In this document: piece by piece, positions 46,071-54,265 of the stretch
Position numbering within the stretch: the first letter of the stretch is position 1
How the letters are laid out: the number at the start of each line of letters is the position of its first letter
From: Kamptonema formosum PCC 6407
GTDB taxonomy: Bacteria; Cyanobacteriota; Cyanobacteriia; Cyanobacteriales; Microcoleaceae
Direction: 5' to 3'
DNA: 64,000 bases
Assembly: GCF_000332155.1 (NCBI RefSeq)
Contig: NZ_KB235904.1
Span: 168,648 to 232,647 of the forward strand
Made by a program: the position numbers and the translations under genes
Notes under the pieces: generated by a model
Told to the model about the DNA's origin: nothing
The model's input: only the letters and a program-made list of their open reading frames with translations
Database searches by the model: none

Positions 46071-46434
46071 GCGATTAAGTAGAAAACAGCAGACACAAGA
46101 GAAAAGAATCGATCTCCTCATTTTGAGAAGCAACCTTGTAAGTAGAAGGAAGAAGGAAGAAGGAAGAAGGAAGAAGGAAGAAGGAAGAGGGATTTAGTTA
46201 TCTAGGAGAGAAGGAAGAATGTTTATACAGTCAGCTTTTTAGCCATCCTTATCTTATGTTTAATTAGGTGGATTTGCTTAAGTGCGCGATCGCATCTTTC
46301 CCGCCTCAAATATTTTTTGATTAAAATCCGTAAAATTCATCTTACAAGTTCATCCGGTTGGGTGATGTGTAAATCTAATTAATTATTTAATCTAAACTCT
46401 ATATTATTTCCTCTTCGTCTTGTCATTATTTTAA
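46071..46434. repeat. Spacer with GAAGGAA microsatellite
   Basis: Positions 46144-46189 are six to seven copies of AGAAGGA. The rest of the 364-base gap is AT-rich with a GCGATCGC site near 46286 and no clear signals apart from the transporter leader. Confidence 0.8.
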
Positions 46435-47805
46435 ATGAATCGCTCCCTACTAAAATCCGATATTTTATCAGAAGTCAAAGCCTGTCTACACTTAGCAATT
46501 CCCTTAGCCGCCGCCCAACTCGCCCAAGCAGCCACCAATTTTTTTGATACCCTGATGATGGGTTGGCTGGGAACTCAAACCCTAGCCGCTGGAGCCTTGG
46601 GTGCAATTTCTTTTTCTACTTTTTTGTTAATTACTACAGGCATAATTTCAGTTGTGGGAGCACTCGCAGCCGTAGCTTTTGGTAGCGGAAAAATTGACCG
46701 AGTAAGTCGTCTTGCTTGTCAAGGAATTTGGCTATCAACAGCCCTTTCTATACCAGTAATGATCTTACTTTGGTACTCTGGCCCTATCCTGATGCTTATG
46801 GGTCAAGAACCGAGCAATGTTATTTTAGCAGAAACATATCTCCGAGCTATTATTTGGGGATTTCCGGCAGCGATGGGATTTGCAGTATTGAAAAATGTTG
46901 TTTCCGCACTGAATCAACCCAATTCTGTGATGCTTATTACAGTCAGCGGCGTATTGCTAAATGTAGTGGGCAATTATATACTGATGTTTGGTAAATTGGG
47001 TTTTCCTGCTCTCGGATTAGCGGGAATTGGTTGGGCTAGTACGATTTCTTTTTGGGTGACATTCGCAGCAGCGATTAGTTTTATTTTCATAAATCCGAAG
47101 TTAAGAAGTTACCAAATTTTTCGTTCCTTGTTTAAGTTCGATCTCAAATTATTTCGGGAACTTGTTCGCACGGGATGGCCAATTGGTATACTATTTACAG
47201 TAGAAACTGGATTGTTTGCAATCACCACTTTATTGATGGGATATTTGGGAACGGTTACTTTAGCTGCTCATCAAATTGCTTTACAGACAGCAGCAATTAC
47301 CTTTATGGTTCCCGTAGGTATTTCCTATGCAACGACGATTAGAGTTGGGCAAATGGTAGGGCGCAACGATGCTGAGGGTGCTAGACTTTCGGGATATGTA
47401 GGTATTGGCATCGGGGTTTGTTTTATGACTTGCACGGCGCTACTTTTCTGGACTATTCCCGATAAAATTGTTGCCATGTATATTGATACCAATAATCCTG
47501 AAAACTTGAGTGTAGTTAAAACTGCCATTTCTTTATTAGGAGTTGCAGCAATGTTTCAAATTTTTGATGGAATGCAAGTAATTGCTGCTGGTGCTTTACG
47601 GGGTTTGAAAGATACAAAAGTGCCGATGTTGATCGGCTTTTTTTCCTACTGGTGCGTAGGATTATTCAGCGGTTATCTACTCGGAATCCAACTGAATTGG
47701 GGCGGTGTGGGTTTGTGGTTAGGTTTAGTATTGGGACTAGCTGTTACTTCTGTCACTTTAACTTGGCGTTTCACTGTTGTTTCTGGGGAATTAAGGAGAA
47801 GTTAA
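46435..47805 (+). CDS. MATE family efflux transporter
   Basis: A 456-residue protein with twelve hydrophobic helices and the duplicated MatE organisation. LAIPLAAAQLAQAATNFFDTLM opens the first half and GWPIGILFTVETGLFAITTLLMG the second. It exports drugs or metabolites driven by Na+ or H+. The substrate is not evident from the sequence, and there is no adjacent regulator. Confidence 0.93.
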   Translation: MNRSLLKSDILSEVKACLHLAIPLAAAQLAQAATNFFDTLMMGWLGTQTLAAGALGAISFSTFLLITTGIISVVGALAAVAFGSGKIDRVSRLACQGIWLSTALSIPVMILLWYSGPILMLMGQEPSNVILAETYLRAIIWGFPAAMGFAVLKNVVSALNQPNSVMLITVSGVLLNVVGNYILMFGKLGFPALGLAGIGWASTISFWVTFAAAISFIFINPKLRSYQIFRSLFKFDLKLFRELVRTGWPIGILFTVETGLFAITTLLMGYLGTVTLAAHQIALQTAAITFMVPVGISYATTIRVGQMVGRNDAEGARLSGYVGIGIGVCFMTCTALLFWTIPDKIVAMYIDTNNPENLSVVKTAISLLGVAAMFQIFDGMQVIAAGALRGLKDTKVPMLIGFFSYWCVGLFSGYLLGIQLNWGGVGLWLGLVLGLAVTSVTLTWRFTVVSGELRRS

Positions 47806-47959
47806 TTGTTAATGATTAATGGTTTACTTCTTTTCGCTTGAGATTAAGCTAAAGATTTGCCATGTAAAGATTTTTATCTCGCACCAGAGGAACTAAATAA
47901 TTTGATAAGAGCAGCAGTCCGATCTGGTGTATGATAGAGCCACATCATCGGTAATATGT

Positions 47960-49297
47960 ATGGGTCGTCTTACCAATCGTGCTTTTGATATCCTACGGGC
48001 AGAAGTTGATCGATGTGCCGCCGCTGAAAGTTTCGGGGGTCAAGTGCAGCAGCAGATTGTGATGAAGCGGTTAGAGAAACTGCGATCGCAATCAGGCAAC
48101 TTTGCTTCGGCGGAAGAATTACGCGAGACAGTGAAAGATATATTTCCTAATTTTAGCAAGAAGGCGATCGATGCAGCAGCCAAAGCCAATCGTCCAGCGG
48201 GGATATTAACTAAAATAGCTTGGGTCGGTACTTTTGTAATTGGGGCGGCAGGTTTTATTTCCGTACTCAATCTGCCTTTTCCGATGATTAGATGGCCAGT
48301 AGCGAAAACAGCACCGATATTATTGTTACCTAGCTACATTAGCATGGATTACAACTATCGGCAAGCGATCGCGAAAGTCGAACAAGCAGATCAACTTGTT
48401 AATAAAGCTACCGCTAGTGCAGATTTCGATTTAGGGGAAATTAAAGCTAAAGAAGCACAAAAGCATCTCGACGCTTTACCAGTTTGGTTTTTAGGATATT
48501 ATCCTAGAGCCTACTGTACTTTTTTTGGTTGTACTTGGCGATTTACCTTCGATGAATTTGAAGCCGCACGCAAAAATATAGGGCGCATGGAAGCCCAAAT
48601 TTTCCAGCAGAAAAATGCCCTAACTCAGCTAACTAAAACAGAACAAGAACTTAATACAGCCAAACAACAATATCAGCAAGCAAAAACGGCCCCAGATCGG
48701 CAAAAAGCTAGTGCAGCTTGGCAAAGTGCCATCGATCAGTTGGATGAAATTCCTAACGAAACTTTGGCGGGAGAAATGGCCGGGAAAAAACTGCAAGCTG
48801 CTAAAAGAGACTTTCAAGAAGTTGGTGGTGTCGCTACTGGAAGTCAACTTACTGATAATTTAATTGAAGCAGCAAAAGAATTTGGGATGTCAGCCGCAGT
48901 TGCTTCTCAAAATCCTCCGCATTCTGCCGAAAAATGGGAACAAATAGCAGATTTATGGCAAGAATCTATCCAGCGACTTGAGCAAGTGAGTTCCGATAAT
49001 CCCGGTTATCTTGATGCTCAAAATAAATTAGCTCAATATAAAACAAATTTGGGGACTGCACAGTTAAGGCTGAAAATTGAGGAACAATCGGCAGAGGCTT
49101 TAAATGAGGCAAAATCAGCGATTGCAGATTGGCAAAATTTAGCTCTTTCTGAGAGTCCAGATCGCGGTAACTTAGTTGGTAAACTGCGCGAAATAATTAA
49201 CAAGTTGGAAAATATAAAACCTGGGACAACTACATATTTAGAAGCTCAAAAACTGCTACAATTTGCTAAGAAAAAGCAGCAGGAGTTGCAGAGGTAA
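47960..49297 (+). CDS. Membrane-anchored coiled-coil protein of unknown function
   Basis: I place the start at ATG 47960 (MGRLTNRAFDILRAEVDRCA), giving 445 residues; a TTG-type start at 47927 has no supporting signal. One or two hydrophobic segments lie near residues 85-125. Most of the remainder (about 125-445) is helical with Gln/Ala/Lys-rich heptads such as TEQELNTAKQQYQQAKTAP and repeated W-Q-x-A/S units about every 80 residues. A CYS-rich spot reads RAYCTFFGCTW. It is 68 bases before the SLH gene on the same strand, but no family is known to me. Confidence 0.7.
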   Translation: MGRLTNRAFDILRAEVDRCAAAESFGGQVQQQIVMKRLEKLRSQSGNFASAEELRETVKDIFPNFSKKAIDAAAKANRPAGILTKIAWVGTFVIGAAGFISVLNLPFPMIRWPVAKTAPILLLPSYISMDYNYRQAIAKVEQADQLVNKATASADFDLGEIKAKEAQKHLDALPVWFLGYYPRAYCTFFGCTWRFTFDEFEAARKNIGRMEAQIFQQKNALTQLTKTEQELNTAKQQYQQAKTAPDRQKASAAWQSAIDQLDEIPNETLAGEMAGKKLQAAKRDFQEVGGVATGSQLTDNLIEAAKEFGMSAAVASQNPPHSAEKWEQIADLWQESIQRLEQVSSDNPGYLDAQNKLAQYKTNLGTAQLRLKIEEQSAEALNEAKSAIADWQNLALSESPDRGNLVGKLREIINKLENIKPGTTTYLEAQKLLQFAKKKQQELQR

Positions 49298-49365
49298 AAG
49301 ACGACTTATTTCTCTGGAAATTTATATTTTTTGGGCGAACTACACAGGACACAAAGGCACAGAGT

Positions 49366-50385
49366 ATGTTTTCAGATATTCAAAATCATTGGGCGAAAGA
49401 ATGTATACTCCAATTGGCGGAACGATCGCTCGTTAAAGGCTATAGTGACGGTACTTTTCGCCCAGCAGCGCCCCTCACCCGTGCCGAATTTGCCTCCTTG
49501 ATGGTTGGTGCTTTTGGCAATTCTCCAGAAGTGCAGAAAGCAGTGACATTTAAGGATGTTCCTAAGAATCACTGGGCGTGGAAATTCATTCAAACAGTTT
49601 CTAAAAAGAGATTTTTTAGTGGTTATCCCGATGGAACTTTTCGGCCAGAACAGCCTATTTTGCGCGTGGAAGCTATTACAGTAATTGCATCAGCGCTCAA
49701 TTTACCAATTCCTAAATCGCCAGAAGTAACTTTAAAAAATGTCTTTGACGATGTGGCTGAAATTCCTAATTATGCTAAAAATGTGATGGCAGCAGCAACT
49801 CAAAGAGCGATTGTTGTCAACTATCCTAATGTCAGAATGCTCAGACCAAATCAAAACGCTACCAGAGGCGAAGTAGCTGCTTTATTGTGTCGGGTCTTAA
49901 GAATTTATGCCGTTGCACCGGAGTATATAGCTGTTAGTATTGCAGGTACTGCAACACCGCGCCCTATCTTCGATCGTACCCCGGAAATCATAGAAAGTTA
50001 CTTTGGAATTCCTATATCCGGGCTAACTAATGGAAGTATAACTTATGCTTCAACAGCTATTAAGCGTTTTTGCAGTCCGAATACTAAAAATATAAATTTT
50101 TCCGTATATTTTGAAAACAGCAAAGCTCGGAGGATATCTTTTGACCCTGTTTGGGATGAGGATAACAGCAGTGAAGTAGATATTAAAAAAGTATTTGAGT
50201 ATGTTTTTGGCTACCCACCTCCTATTTGGAAAGACCGTACTCAAGCGATGCAAGGTCACGAAGGTTTTCATACTTATGAATATTGTTTAGGAGATGGAGT
50301 AGCAGTATCTTGGACGGAGAATCGATTCGGAACGGTTGATATTCTCTTATCCTATGATTCCACCTGTGAGCCTCCTTACAATTAG
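49366..50385 (+). CDS. SLH-domain protein with a unique C-terminal domain
   Basis: A 339-residue protein with three S-layer homology repeats at about 4-48, 65-110 and 127-172, showing the pattern HWAKECILQLAERSLVKGYSDGTF, with TRAEF/RVEA/TRGE. SLH repeats bind peptidoglycan or secondary cell wall polymers. The C-terminal 160 residues (from about 178) match nothing I recognise. No signal peptide is visible: the first residues are MFSDIQNHWAKE, so either the start lies upstream or export does not use Sec. Follows the coiled-coil gene. Confidence 0.85.
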   Translation: MFSDIQNHWAKECILQLAERSLVKGYSDGTFRPAAPLTRAEFASLMVGAFGNSPEVQKAVTFKDVPKNHWAWKFIQTVSKKRFFSGYPDGTFRPEQPILRVEAITVIASALNLPIPKSPEVTLKNVFDDVAEIPNYAKNVMAAATQRAIVVNYPNVRMLRPNQNATRGEVAALLCRVLRIYAVAPEYIAVSIAGTATPRPIFDRTPEIIESYFGIPISGLTNGSITYASTAIKRFCSPNTKNINFSVYFENSKARRISFDPVWDEDNSSEVDIKKVFEYVFGYPPPIWKDRTQAMQGHEGFHTYEYCLGDGVAVSWTENRFGTVDILLSYDSTCEPPYN

Positions 50386-50432
50386 CAATTAGCAATTAGC
50401 AATTAGCCATTAGCCATTAGCCATTAGCCACT
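50384..50432. repeat. TAGCAATTAG / TAGCCATTAG array
   Basis: Units of TAGCAATTAGCAATTAG change to TAGCCATTAGCC, filling the gap between the convergent SLH and ferredoxin genes. It starts at the SLH gene stop codon. Confidence 0.85.
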
Positions 50433-50664
50433 ACCAAGTCGGATCGAAATTAAGATTTACTGTCATTTGTTCGCGTCCTCTGGGAACTCCTGCGATGCAA
50501 GCACAAATGATATTACCGCCATCAACTTCTACCTCGCAAGCGTGACAGGAGCCCATTAAGCAACCTGTAGGAATGCAAACTCCCGCGCGTTCAGCTACAT
50601 CCAGCAAAGCCTCTCCCGCCTCAGCTTCAATTGTTATATCATCTGGTAAGAAATGAATTTTCAT
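50431..50664 (-). CDS. Small 2Fe-2S ferredoxin
   Basis: A 77-residue protein of the 2Fe-2S ferredoxin type. Ligands are C35, C40 and C43 in CLMGSCHAC, plus a fourth Cys at 54 or 56 (ICAC). The C-terminal hydrophobic tail of photosynthetic ferredoxin is missing, and the loop to the last Cys is short, so it is a specialised electron carrier and not PetF. Its partner is not identifiable. It lies just downstream of cobQ on the same strand, but a repeat array separates them. Confidence 0.88.
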   Translation of the reverse strand: MKIHFLPDDITIEAEAGEALLDVAERAGVCIPTGCLMGSCHACEVEVDGGNIICACIAGVPRGREQMTVNLNFDPTW

Positions 50665-50682
50665 TTTCTAAGCAACTTATTG

Positions 50683-50803
50683 ACTAACAACCAACAACCA
50701 ACAACCAACAACCAACAACCAACAACTAACAACCAACAACCAACAACCAACAACTAACAACCAACAACTAACAACCAACAACTAACAACTAACAACTAAC
50801 TAA
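50683..50803. repeat. AACAACCAACAACTAAC tandem array
   Basis: About 120 bases of seven-base units AACAACC and AACAACT stand between cobQ and the ferredoxin gene and end at the cobQ stop codon. The same array type occurs at 23164-23231. Confidence 0.9.
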
Positions 50804-52266
50804 CTCAAAACGTGCTTTAAATCCAAGTGACTTTCTATTGTATCTGCGAGAGAATCTAAAAGAGCTTCCCGCTGTTCGCGATAGTTAGGAATACCAGTAG
50901 GTAAAGCTTGTAAACCTCTTTGCTGGCGCAAATGATTTAACCAAGAACGCCGCCAAGCGCCATTATCAAAAATACCGTGTAGATAAGTACCCCAAACTGA
51001 TTGAGAATTATTAATAACCCCTAAACCAGTGTCGTCAAACAAAGGTTTAGTCATATCAGCCTGTAGCAATTGAGTTCGTCCTTGATGAATTTCATAGCCT
51101 GCAACAGGTAAACCAGGTTGCGGATAATTGGAAGTTACTACTCGCTGACGTGCAATTTTCATCGGAGCCATAATGGTTTTTAATGGCAATAATCCTAGTC
51201 CATCGCATTGTCCTATTTCGCCTTCAATGCCATCTGGATCTGTAAGAACTTGTCCTAACATTTGAAAGCCTCCGCAAATTCCCATGACTGTACCCCCTGC
51301 ACTCATGTAGTTTTTAATAGCTTCTGCCATACCCGTTTGTCGGAGTACGATCAAATCAGAAATTGTGGTTTTAGAACCAGGGATAATTACTGCATCTGGA
51401 TATCCTAAAGAATCTTTAGGGTTAATATATTTTACTGTGACTGTAGATTCTGATTCTAATGGGTCAAAATCTGTAAAATTAGAAATTCTAGGCAGGCGAA
51501 TGACAGCAATAGTAAGATCGGAATGGGAATTGGTAGAGCGGCGCTCTAGTAAAGTTAGGGAATCTTCGGCAGGGAATACTTCATCTATCCAGGGAATAAC
51601 GCCAGCTACGGGAATACCTGTGCGCTCTTCTAACCAGGTAATACCGGGCTGTAAAATTGAGCGCTGACCTCGAAATTTATTAATTACAATGCCCTTAATT
51701 AAAGCTCGTTCCTCTGGTTCTAGTAACTCTAAGGTGCCGACGACGTGAGCAAAAGCTCCGCCTCTGTCAATATCAACTACTAGCAGGGTTTTAGCCTTGA
51801 GATATTTCGCTACCCGCATATTAGTTAAGTCGCGATGTTTAAGATTAATTTCCGCAGGTGAACCAGCTCCTTCACAAATTACTAAGTCAAATTCGTGTGA
51901 TAAAAATTCGAGGGATTCTTGGATTGCTTGCCAACCGATATCAAAAAATTGTTCGTAGTATTGGGCCGCTTTGACATTGGCTACGGCGCGGCCTTTGATA
52001 ATAACTTGGGAAGTCATATCCCCTTGCGGTTTTAATAAAATTGGGTTCATTTCTACCCAAGGGGCAATGCCAGCCGCCCAAGCTTGTACCGCTTGAGCAT
52101 AGCCAATTTCACCGCCATTAGCTGTAACATACGAATTCAAGGCCATATTTTGACCTTTAAAGGGAGCAACGCGCCAACCACGACGAGATAGAAGCCGACA
52201 TAAGGCGGCGACGAGTAGAGATTTTCCTGCGTGGGAGGTAGTACCCACAACCATAATTGCTTTCAT
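50800..52266 (-). CDS. cobQ: Cobyric acid synthase
   Basis: A 488-residue amidase that amidates four carboxylates of adenosylcobyrinic acid diamide. The N-terminal P-loop is GTTSHAGKSLLVAALCRLL, and the class I glutaminase part has MGICGGFQMLGQ (Cys nucleophile) and GTYLHGIFDN (His). Length matches CobQ. It works in cobalamin (pseudocobalamin) synthesis. No cobalamin riboswitch is visible in the 260 bases upstream. Confidence 0.96.
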   Translation of the reverse strand: MKAIMVVGTTSHAGKSLLVAALCRLLSRRGWRVAPFKGQNMALNSYVTANGGEIGYAQAVQAWAAGIAPWVEMNPILLKPQGDMTSQVIIKGRAVANVKAAQYYEQFFDIGWQAIQESLEFLSHEFDLVICEGAGSPAEINLKHRDLTNMRVAKYLKAKTLLVVDIDRGGAFAHVVGTLELLEPEERALIKGIVINKFRGQRSILQPGITWLEERTGIPVAGVIPWIDEVFPAEDSLTLLERRSTNSHSDLTIAVIRLPRISNFTDFDPLESESTVTVKYINPKDSLGYPDAVIIPGSKTTISDLIVLRQTGMAEAIKNYMSAGGTVMGICGGFQMLGQVLTDPDGIEGEIGQCDGLGLLPLKTIMAPMKIARQRVVTSNYPQPGLPVAGYEIHQGRTQLLQADMTKPLFDDTGLGVINNSQSVWGTYLHGIFDNGAWRRSWLNHLRQQRGLQALPTGIPNYREQREALLDSLADTIESHLDLKHVLS

Positions 52267-52526
52267 AAATAGTTAACCTAGCTATTAGTTATTAAGTTGG
52301 AAATTTTCGGCAAAGGAATTTAAAGATTTGACTATCTCAATTATAAGCGTTAGGGAGTTAAAAATTAAGAATTAACAACTCGGAATTGACGCACTATCGA
52401 CTGAGAACAATGGGTGGCGATTAGTGTACTTCGCTTGTAATGACAGACAGGACTTACGCATTCATTTATGCAATTGTACCATTGCAGAGATGAATGCGTC
52501 AAAAGCGGTCGATCCCTATACTTAAA

Positions 52527-52937
52527 CTAAAAGGGTAGTCGCAGCCAACGGCTTAAGGTATTGTAAATGCGATCGCGCCAAGAAGGGGGCGGTAAAATGT
52601 CTCCTTGCTGTTGGAATTTCTCGATCAGTTGGCGGCCTAATGGGGTGAGACGGAAACTATCGGTGATTCCCTGTCCATCTACTTCTCGCCGCAGTACGCC
52701 GACTTGGATTAGCCAAAGTAGGGAGTTTTCGGCGGTTAATTCTGATAGGGGCGATCGCGTATAGCCGCTTTCAACACCGGGATGTGATGCGATCGCGCCA
52801 AGAAAAACGCTGGTTTGGCGCATTGTCTTGAATAATTGTAATTGAAAAGGAGCACAGCGGATCGCGCGATCGGCTCTTTCTACGGTGCGGCTGGGGTAAT
52901 TAATAGATTTAAGTTCTGAGGAGGGGAGAAAAGTCAT
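52527..52937 (-). CDS. Npun_F0494 family conserved cyanobacterial protein
   Basis: A protein of about 136 residues from ATG 52937; the next upstream ATG at 52952 adds five residues. The segments RTVERADRAIRCAPFQLQLF and LSELTAENSLLWLIQVGVLR, and the ending WRDRIYNTLSRWLRLPF, match my memory of this cyanobacteria-only family. VLRREVDGQGITDSFRLTPL looks like a winged-helix wing, so a regulatory role is possible. No experimental function is known to me. Confidence 0.75.
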   Translation of the reverse strand: MTFLPSSELKSINYPSRTVERADRAIRCAPFQLQLFKTMRQTSVFLGAIASHPGVESGYTRSPLSELTAENSLLWLIQVGVLRREVDGQGITDSFRLTPLGRQLIEKFQQQGDILPPPSWRDRIYNTLSRWLRLPF

Positions 52938-53181
52938 TGATTTGCCTGTCAATTAGGTATTATATTCTTTATTGTTACCGATTTCAAAATCAAAATGGAA
53001 ACGCTGTACGCTCCTCAAAGAATTAACCTCGTATAGGATTAATCTAGAAAATGTATTATTCTATATTATGACACATTAGACAAGTTCGGCTGTAAAAATA
53101 ATTCTCAGATCGCCACTCTCTAGTTCACAGAATCCCAAAATCAATTAAACTATCCTTATAAACCACAAGAAAAACAAAACT

Positions 53182-53622
53182 ATGACCTTACCAGTTGGGT
53201 GTGCTGCTCCTCCTTTTACCGCCAAAGACACAAACGGTAACACCGTTTCCCTATCCGACTTTGCCGGTAAAACCGTAGTCTTATATTTCTACCCCAAAGA
53301 CGATACTCCTGGCTGCACGAGAGAAGCCCAAAGTTTCAAAGCCGCCCACACCCAATATCAAACTAAAGATATGGTAGTGCTAGGTGTTAGCCGCGATAAC
53401 GAAAGTTCTCACAAACTCTTCACAGAGAAATACGGTTTACCTTTTACGCTATTAGCCGATGTTGATGGGGCAATTACTAAAGCTTACGATGTCGAAAAAG
53501 GTGATTATTCTAAGCGTGTCACCTTTGTCATCGATAGCACCGGCAAAATCACTCAAGTTTATGAAGGTGAAACGCTCAAAGTAGATACTCATGCTCAAGA
53601 TATCTTAGCTGCAATTAGCTAA
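53182..53622 (+). CDS. prxQ: Peroxiredoxin of the PrxQ/BCP group
   Basis: A 146-residue thioredoxin-fold peroxidase. The peroxidatic Cys is C45 in PKDDTPGCTREAQ. The position five residues later, where PrxQ proteins carry the resolving Cys, is Gln50, so this is a one-Cys-type variant that would need an external reductant. It removes hydrogen peroxide and organic peroxides, probably in the cytosol. Confidence 0.93.
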   Translation: MTLPVGCAAPPFTAKDTNGNTVSLSDFAGKTVVLYFYPKDDTPGCTREAQSFKAAHTQYQTKDMVVLGVSRDNESSHKLFTEKYGLPFTLLADVDGAITKAYDVEKGDYSKRVTFVIDSTGKITQVYEGETLKVDTHAQDILAAIS

Positions 53623-53641
53623 TTTTTAGTGATTTTCCAAC

Positions 53642-53686
53642 CGTAACGCCACCCTGCTTATTTTACCGCCCAGAGGTGGCGCTACA
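53642..53686. repeat. Degenerate CGTAACGCC palindrome
   Basis: CGTAACGCCACCCTG and CCGCCCAGAGGTGGCGCTAC keep the family pattern of 12812-12861 and 42564-42614 with several mismatches. It is just downstream of prxQ. Confidence 0.7.
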
Positions 53687-53701
53687 ATAACAATAAAAAT
53701 A

Positions 53702-53971
53702 TCAACTCCAAACCTCAGTTAAATCCAAAATAAACCCAGGTAAGACATCCTCACCTGACAAAATAGAAGGATTATCCAGCACTATCTAGATTTCTTTCCC
53801 TGTCTCGCTTCCCGTCGGTGGCATCACTATTAATTCTCCGGTAGCAGTTCGTTTTAATTGTAAATCTTGATTTGCTTGCGCTAACTCAAAAAATTGCTCG
53901 TGAGTAACTGTAAGTGTTAGTGTTGTTGGGATATTGACTGCAATGGCTTGCATAATGTTTACTGGTGTCAT
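53702..53971 (-). pseudogene. Uma2 family gene remnant with internal deletion and stop
   Basis: From ATG 53971 the frame reads a normal Uma2 start (LTVTHEQFFELAQANQDLQL, RTATGELIVMPPTGSETGKE), then hits TAG at 53786-53788. In the same frame the sequence continues as IVLDNPSILSGEDVLPGFIL and DLTEVWS before TGA at 53702. These are the usual C-terminal residues of Uma2 proteins. About 110 central codons, including the nuclease core, are absent. Deletion therefore joined both ends and a stop codon followed. Confidence 0.85.
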
Positions 53972-54131
53972 ACTTCTGTCCTAAAATTGACCCAATGCTT
54001 TCAGCTCCATCCAAATTGTACAAAATTTCAATCTAAAGCTACTCAGCAGACGTAAAGTTAGTATGGGCAGTTTTGTTAAAGCTTGTACAATAGGTGCCGC
54101 CCTTGTATGCTAAGGCAGAAGGCAACTATGC

Positions 54132-54208
54132 TGAAGGCAAAAGGAAAATGCAATAAAATCAATGATTTTAGCAATTAAAAACATCCTCATCACCTTAGCA
54201 GTTGCTAT
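54132..54208. repeat. Dispersed repeat shared with 17461-17528
   Basis: Blocks AATGCAATAAAATCAATGAT, TTTTAGCAATTAAAAACATC and CACCTTAGCAGTTGCTATAT follow the order of those at 17461. It lies between the Uma2 remnant and the C39 protein gene. No ORF or promoter role is evident. Confidence 0.6.
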
Positions 54209-54265
54209 ATTTGCAAGCTAAACAATAAAAAACCCGAAAATTATACCCTACGCTAATTGACAAAT

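Noticed and set aside
52267-52526. Possible cobalamin riboswitch upstream of cobQ
   Set aside because: No B12-box-like sequence or compatible stems were found.
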